Positions 52,714 through 64,000 of a DNA stretch of 64,000 nt are shown here, piece after piece. Positions within the stretch are counted from its first letter, which is position 1; every line of letters begins with the position of its first letter. A program made the translations under genes and the position numbers. Under the pieces are notes generated by a model. That model worked only from the letters and a program-made list of their open reading frames with translations. It was not told where the DNA came from and searched no databases. Source of the stretch: Mycobacterium sp. MFM001 (GTDB lineage Bacteria > Actinomycetota > Actinomycetes > Mycobacteriales > Mycobacteriaceae). Location of the stretch: the NCBI RefSeq assembly GCF_003402475.1, contig NZ_BFAB01000007.1, positions 1 to 64,000 on the forward strand. Reading direction: 5' to 3'.

Positions 52714-55700
52714 GGCACCGTCTCCTGTAGCGACTCTTCCCAGAGTGCTTGCAGTGCAGAGATGTCCGCGTCGCAGAGGATGTCGGGCAGTGCACGCCAC
52801 TGCGTCAGCAAGATCTGCTGGTCTCCCGCACCAAGCAGGGTGGCCAAAATGACCAGCTCGTAACGCACCGCGGCGTCGGGTGCCGGCAGCTCCGGCAGAC
52901 CGGCGAGCAGCCCCCGGTCGAGTCGCAAGCCGCTGCCGGCATCGCCGACGTCGGTGCGGCCCAGATAGTTCAGCAGCAGGTGCGGCCCTGCGTACTTGTC
53001 GAGTTCCGGTGCGGTGCAGGCGCGCATATAGCGCAGCAACCCGTAATCGACTCCGGCGCCGGGGATCGCGGCCAACTGTTCCTTGATCCAGAGTGGGTCT
53101 GTGGACTGCACCCGCAGCGGATAGATTGCACTCAGCAGGCCAACCGTGTCGGTGGTGTCGATCTCGCCGAACTCCGTGTCGTGAACCACGGCGTCGGCAC
53201 GGCCGTGTGTTTCCAGCGCCAGCAGCGGCGGGGGAGTCGGCTGGCGGCGGTTCTGCCGCCACCGAGTCACTGTTCGCGCCGCCGCGCCGACCAGCAGCTC
53301 GAATATCGGCACATCCGACTCAAGGAGTCGACGGGTGAGTTGGGCGTCGCTCGCGGCGGATCGGACCACCAGATCTCGAGCCCGGTCGCGCTCGGGTTGT
53401 ACCGGTCGAGCCCCTAAGCCGGGATCGTCGCCTTCGAGCTGTGTGATCCAAAACTGCTCGGTGTCAAGCGTTTCAGCGCGCTGAATGAGTGCTTGGGCCC
53501 ACTGGCGGTAGCTGGTGTGTTCGCGGATCGGCGCCGGCGTGTGCCCGTCACGCAGCGCGTGCAGAGCGGCGTCGAGTTCGCCGAGCACCACCCGCCACGA
53601 CGCCGGGTCCATGGCCAGTACATGGGCGGCCAACAGCAACACTGGTCCTCCGCTCGGCGGCCGCAGCAGCACCGCCGCCAACATCGCACCCTGTTCGGGG
53701 TCGAGGCTGTCCAGCGCGCGTTGAGCATGGTCGGTGACCGTTGTGGGGAGATCGTCCGATACCGCTCTCTCGGTGAGGATGTCGTCGGCCGGTGCCGGCA
53801 ACAGTGTCATCGTGGTGCGGTCCAGTCGGGTGCGCAGCACCTGATGGCCGTCGACGATGGTGGTTAGCGCGGTCCGCACCTGGTCGGCGGTGATGCCCTC
53901 GGGTAGCCGGATGGCCTCAGTCTGTGCCATCCGTCGCGGCTCGCCGTACTCATAGAGCCAATGGGCATTGGGCAGCAACGGAATTGGTGTGTCACTGTCG
54001 TCGACCTCGCGGGTGGCGCCAACGGATTCGGAGTCGATTGCGGCGGCAAGCTCGCGAACCGTGCTGCACTCCAGGATCAGCCGGGCACGCAGCGGGATGC
54101 CGCGGCGGCGGGCCGCCTGCACCACCGAGAGCGCCAGGATGCTGTCCAGCCCCAGCTGCAGGAAGTCGGTCATCACGTCGACCCGCGGAAGCTGCAGCAT
54201 CTCGGTAAGCAGTTCGGCCAGTGCGGCTTCCGTTGGTGTTTCTGGTGTGCACGCCACCGTGGCGGCGGAATCGACGTCGGCCAGCGCGGTCTCGTCCAGC
54301 TTGCCGTTGGGAGTCAGCGGAATGTCGTCGACGACGACGATGCGCTGCGGGACCATGTAGCGCGGCAACCGTTCGCCAAGCATGCCGCGGAGTTCTCCGG
54401 CGGTGGGTTTCGCGCCGTCGGCGGCGGCCGCATAGGCGGTTAGTCGTGCACCGTCCTGCTGCTCACGCACCAGCACATGCGCATGCCGTACCGCGGGATG
54501 CGTTTCCAGCGCGGCGGCGATCTCGCTTGGTTCGACGCGGTAGCCCCGGATCTTCACCTGCGTGTCGGCGCGGCCCAGGTACCGCACCGAACCGTCGGGC
54601 TGGCGGCGCACCAGATCGCCGGTGCGGTACATCCGCTCGCCGGGCGCAAAAGGATCAGCGACGAATCGCATCGACGTCTCGCCGGCTCGGCCGAGGTAGC
54701 CGCGGGCCAGTTGCGCGCCGGCCAAGTACAACTCGCCGGGTGCGCCGTAGACCACCGGGCGCAGACCGGAGTCCAGTACGTAGCAGCGAGTCTGTTGGGT
54801 GGGACGCCCGATTGACGGCTCGTCGTATTCGGCGATACTCGCAACCACCGCCTCGACCGTGGTTTCGGTGGGGCCGTAGCAGTTGTAGGCCGCCATAGCG
54901 CTGCGGGCGCACGCGTTTCGGATCGCGTTCCACGTCGGCGCGCCGATGGCTTCGCCGCCCAACGCCAGCACGGTCAGATGCGCGGCGTCCAGCAAGCCGA
55001 ATGCCCGCAGTTGCGCGAACATCGAGGGCGTGGTGTCGATCATGTCGATGCGGTGGTTGATGATCGTGCGAACCAGCGCCTCCGCGTCGGGCTGCGTCTG
55101 CTGGTCGACGACATGCACGGCGTGCCCGTCGAGCAGCGCGACCAGTGGCTGCCAGGCGGCGTCGAACGCGAACGACCAGGCATGCGCGATCCGCAGCGGG
55201 CGGCCCAGCCGGGCGGCGGCGGGCCGCAGCACGGCCTGGATGTGGTCGTCGGCGTAGGCGCTCAACGCGGCGTGAGTTCCGATGACTCCCTTGGGTTCTC
55301 CGGTTGTCCCCGAGGTGAAGATCACATAGGCGGCTTGGTCGGGTTCCACCTCGACGGGACGGAAATCGGCGGACTGATCGTCGGCGGTAGACAGCAGATC
55401 CTCGTCGGCGACGATGCTCGCACCCGTCTGTCGCAGGATTGACTCCACCCGCTCGGAAGGCATGCCAGGTTCGAGCGGCACACACATGGCGCCGGCCTTC
55501 AGTGTCGCGAGCATCGCGATGACGAACTCCGGGCCCCGCGAAAGGCGGATTGCCACTGGCGTTTCCGGCCCGGCGCCGCGGCTGTGGAGTAGTGCAGCCA
55601 GGCGGTTGGCGGCGGCGTCCAGAGCGGCGTAGCTCATTGTGCCAAGCGGCCAGCTGAGTGCGACGGCATCAGGTTTAGCGGCGGCGATCGCGGCGAAGCG

Positions 55701-57098
55701 GGTGTGGAAACCGGTGGCTGCGCGGGCCGGCGGCGTCGCTGCTGCCCGCACCGGCTGCGCCTCGTCGTCGAACAGCACGCTCACCTCGCGCAGCGGGCGA
55801 TCCCACATCGACAGCAGCCGCTCGGCGGTGGCGAGCACGCGGCGGCCCAGCATGGCGCCGGTCGTCGCGCCGAGCGCACCGTCGAGCACTTCCACCAGCG
55901 TGACCAGTTCCCCGTCGGCCATGTGCGCGGCGACCGCGACCGGAAAATGGGTCACGCTCTCCAGCCCTGCTGGCTGGAATGTCACACCGCCAGCGGACAA
56001 GTCGCCACCTTCGACAAGACCTGCGGTGGGAAAGTTTTCGTAGACAAGCAGGGTGTCGAACATTTCGCCGAGGCCGCCCAGCGCTCGCAGCTGGGCGTGG
56101 CTCAGGTAGCTGTGATCCCGCAACATCGCCGCATCTCGTTGCACCCCATGGCATTGCCTACCGACGTCGCCATCCGGGTCGAGCCGCACCCGTAACGGGA
56201 CGGTGTTGATGAACAGGCCGATCATGCTTTCGACACCGGACAATTCGGGCGGACGGCCGGACACCGTGACCCCGAACACCACGTCGTCGCGGTCGGTGAG
56301 CCGCGAGAGCACCAGCGCCCAGGCCATCTGCATCAGTGTGTTGACGGTGATGCCGCGGTCTCGAGCTCCCTCGGAAAGCCGCGCGGTGGTGTCGCGGTCG
56401 GTGCGCAGCTCGGTACGCCGGGGCAGCCCCCTGCCCGGCGCTTCGGTGCCCATCGCCGCCGTGAGCAGCGTCGGGCCGGACAGGCCGGCCAGGTGTTCAC
56501 GCCACACCTGCTCGCTGTCCGAATGATCGCGGCCGGCAAGCCAGCCGATGTAGTCGCGGTATGGCCGCGGCTCGGCCGGCAGCGCGTGCACGTCACCGCC
56601 GGCCCCGTACAGGGCAATCATCTCCGCTGCGAACACCGGCAGCGACCAGCCGTCGATCACGATGTGATGCGCGGTGATCACCAAACGCCAGCGGGCATCT
56701 GGTAATTCGATGAGCAGGAAACGCATCGACGGCGTGCGCTCGAAGTCGAACGGCCGACGTCGCTCCTCGGTCTCCAGTTGTTCGATATCTTCGGGCGCGG
56801 CGCTGACGTGTCGCCAGGGCAGCTCGACTCGAGCCGGAACGATCTGCACCGGACGCGGGATGTCGCGGCTGACGAAGCTGGCCCGCAGATTCGGGTGCCG
56901 CTCCAACATCTTTGCCGCACAATGCTTGAGCAGCTCGACGTCGAGCGGACCGGAGATGTCGGCGGTCATCCCGATCAGGTAAGGGTCGTCTTCGCTGAAT
57001 TCGCCCAGTGTGGTCAGCGAGTACAGCCCCTCCTGTAAGGGGCTGAGCGCCATGACATCCTCGATGCCCGGCGGTGCACCAGCTTCGGTGGCGGTCAT
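52710..57098 (-). CDS. mbtF: mycobactin nonribosomal peptide synthetase MbtF
   Basis: An NRPS of 1,462 aa, as in M. tuberculosis (1,461). Domains: condensation (about 15-440, HHIVIDG intact at 144-150), adenylation (about 470-960; [33 protein letters not shown]), thiolation ([10 protein letters not shown], about 1000-1070) and a terminal condensation/epimerisation-like domain (about 1085-1440). My manual specificity reading is Asp-Ala-Gln-Asp-Leu-Leu-Cys-Val-Glu-Lys; the acidic positions fit a lysine-type side chain. The terminal domain reads [11 protein letters not shown], lacking the second His of HHxxxD. The family model has MbtF adding and cyclising the last hydroxylysine. Confidence 0.93.
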   Translation of the reverse strand: MTATEAGAPPGIEDVMALSPLQEGLYSLTTLGEFSEDDPYLIGMTADISGPLDVELLKHCAAKMLERHPNLRASFVSRDIPRPVQIVPARVELPWRHVSAAPEDIEQLETEERRRPFDFERTPSMRFLLIELPDARWRLVITAHHIVIDGWSLPVFAAEMIALYGAGGDVHALPAEPRPYRDYIGWLAGRDHSDSEQVWREHLAGLSGPTLLTAAMGTEAPGRGLPRRTELRTDRDTTARLSEGARDRGITVNTLMQMAWALVLSRLTDRDDVVFGVTVSGRPPELSGVESMIGLFINTVPLRVRLDPDGDVGRQCHGVQRDAAMLRDHSYLSHAQLRALGGLGEMFDTLLVYENFPTAGLVEGGDLSAGGVTFQPAGLESVTHFPVAVAAHMADGELVTLVEVLDGALGATTGAMLGRRVLATAERLLSMWDRPLREVSVLFDDEAQPVRAAATPPARAATGFHTRFAAIAAAKPDAVALSWPLGTMSYAALDAAANRLAALLHSRGAGPETPVAIRLSRGPEFVIAMLATLKAGAMCVPLEPGMPSERVESILRQTGASIVADEDLLSTADDQSADFRPVEVEPDQAAYVIFTSGTTGEPKGVIGTHAALSAYADDHIQAVLRPAAARLGRPLRIAHAWSFAFDAAWQPLVALLDGHAVHVVDQQTQPDAEALVRTIINHRIDMIDTTPSMFAQLRAFGLLDAAHLTVLALGGEAIGAPTWNAIRNACARSAMAAYNCYGPTETTVEAVVASIAEYDEPSIGRPTQQTRCYVLDSGLRPVVYGAPGELYLAGAQLARGYLGRAGETSMRFVADPFAPGERMYRTGDLVRRQPDGSVRYLGRADTQVKIRGYRVEPSEIAAALETHPAVRHAHVLVREQQDGARLTAYAAAADGAKPTAGELRGMLGERLPRYMVPQRIVVVDDIPLTPNGKLDETALADVDSAATVACTPETPTEAALAELLTEMLQLPRVDVMTDFLQLGLDSILALSVVQAARRRGIPLRARLILECSTVRELAAAIDSESVGATREVDDSDTPIPLLPNAHWLYEYGEPRRMAQTEAIRLPEGITADQVRTALTTIVDGHQVLRTRLDRTTMTLLPAPADDILTERAVSDDLPTTVTDHAQRALDSLDPEQGAMLAAVLLRPPSGGPVLLLAAHVLAMDPASWRVVLGELDAALHALRDGHTPAPIREHTSYRQWAQALIQRAETLDTEQFWITQLEGDDPGLGARPVQPERDRARDLVVRSAASDAQLTRRLLESDVPIFELLVGAAARTVTRWRQNRRQPTPPPLLALETHGRADAVVHDTEFGEIDTTDTVGLLSAIYPLRVQSTDPLWIKEQLAAIPGAGVDYGLLRYMRACTAPELDKYAGPHLLLNYLGRTDVGDAGSGLRLDRGLLAGLPELPAPDAAVRYELVILATLLGAGDQQILLTQWRALPDILCDADISALQALWEESLQETVP

Positions 57099-60000
57099 GG
57101 CTTCTCACCCTGAGACGACGTCCACGATTGGGTCACTGCAGCCAGATCCTCGGCCGACAGTCCCGAGGTGCTCATCGGCGCGTGCCGGGTATCGATCTCC
57201 GCGCCGTCGGCCCCCGTCGCGCTTGCGTGGTCGACGGCGGCGGCCAGCAGCTGCACGGTCGGGTTCTCGAACACCATCCGCGGCGTTACGTGCATGCCGG
57301 CGTCTTTCGCCCGGGCGGCCAGCTGCACTGACAGAATGCTGTCACCGCCGAGCGCGAAGAAGTCGTCGAAGCGCCCCACCCCCGGGGTGGACAGCAGCTC
57401 GGCGAACACCGCGGCCAGCGCGCGTTCGGTGCCGGTTTGCGGCGGCTCGGCTTCGCCCGTCGTGCTCACCGCCGGCTGCGGCAGCCCGGGCCGATTCAGT
57501 TTGCCCGACTCGGTCTTGGGCATCTCGTCGAGCACCGTGATCGACGACGGCACCATGTATCCCGGTAGCACCGAAGCGGCTTTGGCGCGGACCGCCGACG
57601 CGAACGCCGCCTTGGCCGCGTCGTCGGTGATCGGCTCTTCGGGCACCACATAGCCGGCCAACGTGGTGCTGCCCTGCAGCTCCCAGGTGCGCGAGGCCGC
57701 AACCGCCACCCCGTCGGCCGCCTGCAGGGCGGCATCCACTTCGCCGAGTTCGACGCGGAAACCGCGTACCTTCACCTGGTGATCGGTCCGCCCGACGAAC
57801 TCCAGTCGGCCCTCTTCGGTCCAGCGAGCTCGGTCGCCGCTGCGGTAGAACCGCACTCCGGGTTGGTCGGCATACGGATTGGCCACGAACCGCACCGCGG
57901 TCAGTCCGGGCCGTTTCCAATAACCTCGAACCAGTTGCCCACCGGCATAATACAATTCACCGACCACGCCGACCGGCACCGGCGCCAGGGCGTCGTCGAG
58001 CAGATACACCTGCGCATCGGGCATCGGGGTGCCCAGGATCGGGACCGGCGGAGTCAGCGGTCCGCGGACCAGTGCACCGGATGTCTCGGTGGCGCCGAAG
58101 TTGTTCAGCAACTCCGGTGTTGCGGCGTCGCCGCGCATCGCCAACAACCGCTCCTGCAGCGAGGTCGTCAGCGGCTCGGCGCCGCACACCAGCCGGGTCA
58201 GCGATCGCAGCGCGTCGGGCCACGAGTCGACGACCGTCGAGACCAGGCTGGGCACCGCCGTCACTTGAGCTATCGAGTGACGCCGGATCAGCGACGCGAG
58301 TGCTTCGGGGTCGCGGTGCTCGGCGTCGTCGGCCAGGATCGTGGTGGCCCCCGCCGCCAGTCCGCCCAGCGTTTCCATGCAGCCCTCGAGGAATGTCCAG
58401 GAGGCCTGCGCCAACCGAACGTCGTTGCCGGGCACCGGGTAATTCCATACCTGCCAGTTCAGCCGGGTGGTCATCGCCCGATGGGTGCCCAACACGCCCT
58501 TCGGTTTTCCGGTCGATCCGGAGGTGAAGACCAAATACATCGGGTCGTCTGGATGCGCCGGCCGCAACGGCTGTAAAGGCGTCCCAGCGGCCTCCATGGC
58601 CTCCTGCACCGCAGGATCGTCGAGCGAAATAAAGGTGACCCCAGGGGATTCGGGCATGGTGTCGAGAGCTTCGGTTGTCACGACGACAACCTGTGGCGCG
58701 ACGTCGTCGAGCATGAACTGCTTGCGTGCAGGTGGATAGCCAGGGTCCAGCGGGAAGAAGCCGGCTCCGGCCTTCATGATGCCGACCAGTGCGACCACCA
58801 TGTCGATGCTGCGCCGCGTCGACAAGCCGACCAATGATCCCGGCCCGATGCCGCGACCGGCGAGCAGCTGCGCAAAGTTGTCCGAACGGCGGTGCAGCGC
58901 AGGATAATCGATCTGTTCGCGACCACAGCGAAGGGCGATGCGATCGGAGCCACACTTCCGGCTCGGTTCGAGTAGTTCGGCGATGGTGAGTGGACGGTCG
59001 GCGGGCGGCTCGGCGCCGCGGCTCCAGTCGGTCAGGATGCGTTGCCGCTCCGCGGCGTCGAGCAACTGCACGTCGCGCAACGTCACCTCGACGTCAGTCG
59101 CGAAGGCGTCGACGACCTGTGCTAGCCAGCCGACCAGTCGCTCGATGGTGCTGCGGCGGTACAGCTCGGTGCGGTAGAGGATGTTGCCGTGGTACCCGGT
59201 GTCGGTGGCGAAGAAGCTGAAGCTCAAATCGGCATGCGCCATGTCGAATGCCGGCTCCAGCGCGGTGAATACGGTGTCACCGTCCGGACCGGTGTCGATC
59301 ACCCGCTCGGCCGGCAGGTGATCGCGGACGTGGACGACCACCTGGAACAGCGGGTTGCGCGACAGCGACCGCACCGGGTTGACCGCATCGACCACCCGCT
59401 CGAACGGCAGATCCTGGTGAGCATAGGCGCCCAGCGCCGTTTCCCGGGCCCGCCCCAAAACCTCCCGCAGCGTCGGGTTGCCGTCCAGGTCGTTGCGGAG
59501 CACCAGGATGTTGATGAAAAAGCCGATCAGTTGGTCGAGTTCGGGCTCGGTGCGCGCCGCGATCGGGGTGCCCAACGGAATGTCCACGCCGCCACCGGCT
59601 TTGTGCAACACGACCGCGACCGCCGACTGCAACAGCATGAATTCGGTGATGCCCAACTCGCGGCTCAGCTCGGCGAGCTTGCCGCGGGTCTGCGGGTCGA
59701 TGCTGAATTCGACGGAGTCACCGGCACCGCTGGGCACCGGCGGGCGCGGAAGGTCCGGCCGCAGCCCGGTGTCTTCCGGTATCCCCGCCAACTGTCGCGT
59801 CCAGTATTCGCGCTGCATCGCTGCGATGCTGGGCTCCCCGCCGGCGGGCTCGGCCAGCAGTGCGCCCTGCCAGGCGGCGTAGTCGCCGTACTGCAGCGGC
59901 AGCGGCGCCCAGGACGGCTGCTGCCCGCCGTGCCGCGCCCGATACGCGGTCAGCAGGTCGGCGAACAGCACCCCGCCCGACCAGTGGTCGATGGCGATGT

Positions 60001-63000
60001 GGTGCACCACCAACGAGACCACGTGCTCGTCGCCGGTGTGCAGCACCGCTGCCCGGATCGGCCATTCGTGGTCCAGTGCAAAGCAGTATCGGCGCTCGGC
60101 GTCCAGCTGCGTCCGCACCCACTCCTCCCCGTCGCCGGTCGCCTGTCGCACCGGCACTTCGGCCGCAGGGTGGACCACCTGGTATGGCACACCGTCGATT
60201 TCGGTGTAGTTGGTACGCAGGATCTCGTGACGCGCCACGACGTCGCTGACCGCGGCGACGAGAGCGTCGATGTCGCATGGCCCGCTCAACTTGGCGGCAA
60301 AGGGGATGTTGTTGGCGTCGCTGGGCCCCTCGATCTGGTAGGCGAACCAGGTCCGCAGCTGTGATGCCGACAGCGGCAACGGGCCGTCGTGCGACGTCTT
60401 GACCAGTGTGGGCCGCTTGATCCTAACCGCGCCCGACTTCAGCTGGTCGATCCGTTCGGCAACACGTGCGACCGTGGTCAGCTCGAACACGTCGCGGATA
60501 CCGAGTTCGACGCCGCACTCAGACCGGATCGCGGCGACCAGCTTGGTGGCCACCAGGGAATGGCCGCCGAGGTCGAAGAACGAGTCGTCGGCGCCCACCC
60601 GCTCGTGGCCGAGCAATTGGGCGAACAACTCGGCGATGCGCCGCTCGCTGTCCGTTGTCGGCTCACGGTATTCGGCGGCCGCGGCGATCTCCGGCTGCGG
60701 CAACGCGTCACGGTCGATCTTGCCGTGCGTGGTGATCGGGATTTCGTCGAGCACGACATAGGCGGCCGGCGTCATGTAGTCCGGCAGCGCGGCGGCCACC
60801 CGCGCCCGGATGCGTTCCACGTCAACGGTTTCGGCGTCACCGTCGACCGGGGTGACATAGCCGACCAGGCTCTTACCCAATCCCGGCAGGTCGGCAGCGA
60901 TCACCACGGTCTGCCCGACGCTGGGATCGACCGAGATCGCCGACGCGACCTCGCCCAACTCGATCCGGAAGCCACGAATCTTCACCTGCTCGTCGGCGCG
61001 GCCGACGAATTCGATGTCGCCGTCGGCGTTACGCCGGGCCAGATCTCCTGAGCGGTACAACCGGCCGCCGGGCCTGAACGGATCGGCGACGAAACGCTCG
61101 GCAGTCAGCGACGGCCGATTGTGGTAACCGTGCGCCATGTGTGTTCCGCCGAGGTAGATTTCGCCGATCACCCCGACCGGGACCGGCCGCAGGGCATTGT
61201 CGAGCAGATGCACCTGCGTGTTGATTTTGGGTTTGCCGATCGGCACGATGCGGGTGCCCTGGGTGCCCTCGACCGGGTAGCTCGTGGCGTTGACGACAGT
61301 CTCGGTCGGCCCGTAGAAGTTGTACAGCGACGCGTCGAAGGTGGCGTGGAACTTGTCTGCGATTTCACCGGGCAGCGCCTCGCCACCGACCGGGACCCGG
61401 CGCAGCGTGCGCCACTGGTTGACACCCGGCAAGGACAGAAACAGCCCGAGCAGCGACGGCACGAAATGCATCGAGGTGATGCCTTCGCGATACAACAGGT
61501 CGGTCAGATACCCGATGTCGCGCAGGCCGTCTGGTCGCGGGATCACCAGTCGCGCGCCGCAAATCAGTGTGCCGAAGATCTCGGCGATGGACACGTCGAA
61601 GCCGGGGGAGGCCACCTGCAGCAGCCGGTCGGTCTCGTCGACCTGGTATGCGTCGCCGAACCAGACGAAGTACTCGGCGATCGGCGCGTGCGGCACCGGC
61701 ACACCTTTGGGCAGGCCCGTCGAACCGGAGGTGTAGATCAGGTAGGCGGTGTTGTTCGGCCGCAGCGGCCGGACCAGCTCCTCGGGGGTCGGGTCGGTCG
61801 GAGCGTACTCCGACAACTCCGTGACCGGCTCTCGCAGAATAATTTTGGCTTCCGCGTCGTCCAGGATGAACGACAGGCGATCCTCCGGATAGGTCGGGTC
61901 GACCGGCAGGTAGATCGCACCGGCTTTGAGCACGCCCAGTCCGGTGATGACCAGTTCGGGCGACTTGTCGAGCACCACGGCGACACGGTCCTCGGTGCCG
62001 ACACCCTGCTCGATCAGCCAGTGCGCCAGCCGGTTTGCTTCCTCATTGATCTCGCGATAGCTGTATTGTCGGCCCTCGTAGACCACCGCGACGGCGTCGG
62101 GAGCCTGCGCGACCCGCTCGGTCATCAGCGCGGTCAGAGTGGTGGGCGGCGTGGAGAATTCCTCGCCGGTAGCGGCTCGGCGCAGCCAGTCCCTATCGGC
62201 GTCACTCAACAGGGACAACGCCGAGACGTCGGCGTCAGGGTCCGCCAGCGCGCTGTCCAACAGGATGGCGTAATGCTCGAGCAGCTGCCGGGCCAGCGGC
62301 GCGTCCAGCACTTCCACCAGGTACTCGGCGTCGACCAGAGCACCGTCGGCTGCGAATTCCACCATGAAATTCAGTGGTAGCTGGGTGAATTGGCCGCGCA
62401 ACTCGCCGCGCCGGCATTGCACCCCCGGCGGGCAGAATCCGCCGCCGTCGGGTTCACGAAACCCGAAGCCGACTCGGGTCAGACGCTCCGCGCCGTGGCG
62501 ACGGTCGGGATTCAATTCCCGCACCAGCCAGTCGAAGTTGACACGCTGATGGGAGAAGGCCCCGGCTGTGGTCTCGCGGGTCTGCGCCAACAGGTCGCGG
62601 AAGGTCTGCCGCGGGCGCGGCCGCGTGCGCATCACGACGGTGTTTCCGTAGTAGCCGATCGCGTTTTCGGTGCCGTCACCGCGATTGTTCACCGGCGCGG
62701 CGATCAGGAAGTCGGTGGCGTGGGTGTACCGGTGAATCAACGCAGAGAACGCGGCCAGCAGCACCATGTACGGGGTGGCACCGCTCTCGCGGGCCAGGGC
62801 TGCCACCCGCTCGACGGTGGCCGCGGGCAACCGCAGCGACTCGCCCCGTGACCGCCAGGTGCTCGGCACCACCGAACCGTTGGGGCCCGGAAGTTCCAGC
62901 GGCTCAGGCAAGTCCGTCATCCGCGGCCGCCAGTACGCCAGATCCTCCTCGAGGTCGCCGCCGGCAGGCGGAGACGCTGGTTCCATCGGGGCAGCATCGA

Positions 63001-63556
63001 AACGATCCGGGTCGGCATACGCGCGGACCAGGTCGGTGAAGAACGGCGCCCATGACCCGTCGTCCCAGGCGATGTGGTGTGCAGTGACCAGCAGCATCAC
63101 TTCGTCGGGGGTCAGGCACACGACCGTGATGCGCAGCGGCGAATCCGCGGCCAAGTCGAAGGGCCGGCGGAACTCCCGCTGCGCCAGCACTTCCAGTCGC
63201 AGCTGCCGGGCCTGCTCGGCCAGCCCGGACAGGTCGTGTTCGGTCCAGCCGGGCCGCAAGTCGTCGTGCACAACTGGATACGGGTCGCCGTTGTCATCGG
63301 TGTGATACGTGGTGCGCAGCACCGGATGGCGGGACGCGACGGCGTCCACTGCCCGATGTAACCCTGCGACGTCGACAGCGCCGGTGATGCGGTAGGACAT
63401 GCAGACGTTGAGCAGTGCACTGGTCGGGTCGATCGATTGTACGAACCACATCCGGAGCTGACCCGCGGACAATTCGCCCGTCGCGCCGCCAATGCGTTTG
63501 CGCTGCAGCAACTCCAAGCGCTGTTCATTGAGCGGGGCGTCAACGGTATCGGTCAC
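57095..63556 (-). CDS. mbtE: mycobactin NRPS MbtE with two complete C-A-T modules
   Basis: A dimodular synthetase of 2,153 aa. C1 (about 28-450; HHIAWDD at 160-166), A1 (470-955; [22 protein letters not shown] with Asp653), T1 (970-1040; GGHS, phosphopantetheine Ser1000). C2 (1055-1505; HHIAIDHWS at 1185), A2 (1520-2025; [22 protein letters not shown], catalytic Lys in ESGKLN), T2 (2040-2115; GGDS, Ser2073). By contrast, MbtE of M. tuberculosis (about 1,682 aa by my recollection) has one A domain. A2 has Leu1723 at the position of the conserved amino-group-binding Asp, and NFGATE instead of GPTE. The GTG start overlaps mbtD (GTGA). Confidence 0.92.
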   Translation of the reverse strand: MTDTVDAPLNEQRLELLQRKRIGGATGELSAGQLRMWFVQSIDPTSALLNVCMSYRITGAVDVAGLHRAVDAVASRHPVLRTTYHTDDNGDPYPVVHDDLRPGWTEHDLSGLAEQARQLRLEVLAQREFRRPFDLAADSPLRITVVCLTPDEVMLLVTAHHIAWDDGSWAPFFTDLVRAYADPDRFDAAPMEPASPPAGGDLEEDLAYWRPRMTDLPEPLELPGPNGSVVPSTWRSRGESLRLPAATVERVAALARESGATPYMVLLAAFSALIHRYTHATDFLIAAPVNNRGDGTENAIGYYGNTVVMRTRPRPRQTFRDLLAQTRETTAGAFSHQRVNFDWLVRELNPDRRHGAERLTRVGFGFREPDGGGFCPPGVQCRRGELRGQFTQLPLNFMVEFAADGALVDAEYLVEVLDAPLARQLLEHYAILLDSALADPDADVSALSLLSDADRDWLRRAATGEEFSTPPTTLTALMTERVAQAPDAVAVVYEGRQYSYREINEEANRLAHWLIEQGVGTEDRVAVVLDKSPELVITGLGVLKAGAIYLPVDPTYPEDRLSFILDDAEAKIILREPVTELSEYAPTDPTPEELVRPLRPNNTAYLIYTSGSTGLPKGVPVPHAPIAEYFVWFGDAYQVDETDRLLQVASPGFDVSIAEIFGTLICGARLVIPRPDGLRDIGYLTDLLYREGITSMHFVPSLLGLFLSLPGVNQWRTLRRVPVGGEALPGEIADKFHATFDASLYNFYGPTETVVNATSYPVEGTQGTRIVPIGKPKINTQVHLLDNALRPVPVGVIGEIYLGGTHMAHGYHNRPSLTAERFVADPFRPGGRLYRSGDLARRNADGDIEFVGRADEQVKIRGFRIELGEVASAISVDPSVGQTVVIAADLPGLGKSLVGYVTPVDGDAETVDVERIRARVAAALPDYMTPAAYVVLDEIPITTHGKIDRDALPQPEIAAAAEYREPTTDSERRIAELFAQLLGHERVGADDSFFDLGGHSLVATKLVAAIRSECGVELGIRDVFELTTVARVAERIDQLKSGAVRIKRPTLVKTSHDGPLPLSASQLRTWFAYQIEGPSDANNIPFAAKLSGPCDIDALVAAVSDVVARHEILRTNYTEIDGVPYQVVHPAAEVPVRQATGDGEEWVRTQLDAERRYCFALDHEWPIRAAVLHTGDEHVVSLVVHHIAIDHWSGGVLFADLLTAYRARHGGQQPSWAPLPLQYGDYAAWQGALLAEPAGGEPSIAAMQREYWTRQLAGIPEDTGLRPDLPRPPVPSGAGDSVEFSIDPQTRGKLAELSRELGITEFMLLQSAVAVVLHKAGGGVDIPLGTPIAARTEPELDQLIGFFINILVLRNDLDGNPTLREVLGRARETALGAYAHQDLPFERVVDAVNPVRSLSRNPLFQVVVHVRDHLPAERVIDTGPDGDTVFTALEPAFDMAHADLSFSFFATDTGYHGNILYRTELYRRSTIERLVGWLAQVVDAFATDVEVTLRDVQLLDAAERQRILTDWSRGAEPPADRPLTIAELLEPSRKCGSDRIALRCGREQIDYPALHRRSDNFAQLLAGRGIGPGSLVGLSTRRSIDMVVALVGIMKAGAGFFPLDPGYPPARKQFMLDDVAPQVVVVTTEALDTMPESPGVTFISLDDPAVQEAMEAAGTPLQPLRPAHPDDPMYLVFTSGSTGKPKGVLGTHRAMTTRLNWQVWNYPVPGNDVRLAQASWTFLEGCMETLGGLAAGATTILADDAEHRDPEALASLIRRHSIAQVTAVPSLVSTVVDSWPDALRSLTRLVCGAEPLTTSLQERLLAMRGDAATPELLNNFGATETSGALVRGPLTPPVPILGTPMPDAQVYLLDDALAPVPVGVVGELYYAGGQLVRGYWKRPGLTAVRFVANPYADQPGVRFYRSGDRARWTEEGRLEFVGRTDHQVKVRGFRVELGEVDAALQAADGVAVAASRTWELQGSTTLAGYVVPEEPITDDAAKAAFASAVRAKAASVLPGYMVPSSITVLDEMPKTESGKLNRPGLPQPAVSTTGEAEPPQTGTERALAAVFAELLSTPGVGRFDDFFALGGDSILSVQLAARAKDAGMHVTPRMVFENPTVQLLAAAVDHASATGADGAEIDTRHAPMSTSGLSAEDLAAVTQSWTSSQGEKP

Positions 63557-64000
63557 GTGAGAGCTCCTCCCTTTCTCCCATGCCCGCCCTTCCCGATGTC
63601 ACCGGCCGCGTTGGTGGGCCCGGTTCGGTCTGCGCCGTCGTCGGAGGGGGCGGACCGCAGCACATCGATGAGTTGGGCGCTGGTGATGCCGCCGAGCAAT
63701 TGCGTCAGCGGAACCGCGTGACCGATCGCCCGGTCCAGCCGTTTTCGCAGATCGACTGCCAGTAAAGAGTCCAGGCCGAGATCGACCAGCGGCGCGTTCA
63801 CGTCGACCGACGCCGGATCGCCGGCTCCCAGCAACGTGGCCACCTCGGCGCGCACGACCTGGTCGATCGGTCGCTCCCCGGCGTCGTCGCCGACGGGCTC
63901 GGCTTCCTGGACGGCAGTGGGTGCAGCGAAAGGCGTGAGGAATCCCTGGCTTTCGAAGAAGAGTCGCAGCCGGTCGAAGTCGGCGGCGAGTATCACCGGG
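63553..64000 (-). CDS. mbtD: mycobactin polyketide synthase MbtD, 3' end (partial)
   Basis: Only the last 148 codons are in the window; the gene continues past 64000. The visible part is an acyl carrier protein domain with the phosphopantetheine site DLGLDSLLAVDLRKRL and an Ala/Gly-rich tail. Position directly before mbtE, translationally coupled, identifies it as MbtD. In the family MbtC/MbtD supply the beta-hydroxybutyrate unit of mycobactin. The ketosynthase-side domains cannot be checked here. Confidence 0.85.
   Translation of the reverse strand, partial: PVILAADFDRLRLFFESQGFLTPFAAPTAVQEAEPVGDDAGERPIDQVVRAEVATLLGAGDPASVDVNAPLVDLGLDSLLAVDLRKRLDRAIGHAVPLTQLLGGITSAQLIDVLRSAPSDDGADRTGPTNAAGDIGKGGHGRKGGALT

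Noticed and set aside
63580..63780. Forward-strand small genes in the mbtD end region
   Set aside because: They are shadows of the high-GC coding frame of mbtD with no independent support.
50500..64000. IdeR iron box controlling the mbt genes
   Set aside because: No convincing TTAGGnnnnnCCTAA-type site was found; the operon promoter is presumably beyond the window end.
1..64000. Insertion sequences or prophage genes
   Set aside because: No transposase, integrase, terminase or terminal inverted repeats were recognised anywhere in the window.

Overview
The window is GC-rich chromosomal DNA from a mycobacterium, most likely a non-tuberculous species. The evidence is the run of mycobacterial signature genes (fprA, prfB, ftsEX, smpB, pgm, crcB pair), a tmRNA encoding the mycobacterial tag ADSHQRDYALAA, a mycothiol-type enzyme, Tat and lipoprotein exports, and a large part of a mycobactin (mbt) siderophore cluster. 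Two blocks look collinear with M. tuberculosis (fprA-prfB-Rv3104c-Rv3103c-ftsE-ftsX-smpB, and DUF488-DUF190-crcB-crcB-pgm). The DNA between and after them is organised differently, and the mbt cluster lies only about 10 kb from pgm. The species cannot be fixed from the sequence alone.

Layout. 0-8.3 kb: fprA, then a tightly packed forward run of prfB, an MscS-type channel, a Pro/Thr-rich membrane protein, ftsE, ftsX and smpB, followed by an EamA permease, a mycothiol-dependent-isomerase-like protein and ssrA (tmRNA). 8.3-9.9 kb: a small islet with one FAD oxidoreductase gene, bracketed by a duplicated tmRNA 3' end. 9.9-12.7 kb: a type VII-secretion-like pair (the second gene frameshifted in a C8 tract), a lipoprotein and a small membrane protein. 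12.7-18.7 kb: reverse-strand metabolic genes, including a four-gene acyl-CoA operon (two acyl-CoA dehydrogenases, hydrolase, enoyl-CoA hydratase) and a secreted histidine phosphatase. 19.0-29.3 kb: a membrane-bound class III adenylate cyclase facing a 2,922-residue regulator (SARP/BTAD, cyclase, AAA ATPase, TPR) that ends in twelve tandem NTF2/SnoaL-like units.

29.3-37.6 kb: enoyl-CoA hydratase, DUF1906 Tat protein, a TetR-Rieske oxygenase unit divergent from a D-aminoacylase-like amidohydrolase across a perfect palindrome, an LLM oxidoreductase, and a second TetR divergent from an SDR gene with two repeated operators. 37.6-43.6 kb: a triple-DUF190 protein with two fluoride-channel subunits, phosphoglucomutase, an MFS permease and a D-amino-acid oxidase family enzyme. 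43.7-46.0 kb is an accessory patch: tRNA-Ala(GGC), a MazEF module with a visible operator, a duplicated tRNA 3' half, a DUF4352 protein and a frameshifted TacT-like toxin without antitoxin. 46.1-50.6 kb: an Rv1747-like FHA-ABC transporter, an ANTAR protein, a TetR and a small protein.

50.6-64.0 kb: mycobactin biosynthesis on the reverse strand, with every junction overlapping: mbtD (3' end only), mbtE, mbtF, mbtG, mbtH and mbtK. MbtE carries two complete C-A-T modules, and its second adenylation domain lacks the usual amino-group-binding Asp. The most unusual items are the giant twelve-repeat regulator, the dimodular MbtE, and two separate islets flanked by duplicated 3' ends of RNA genes.
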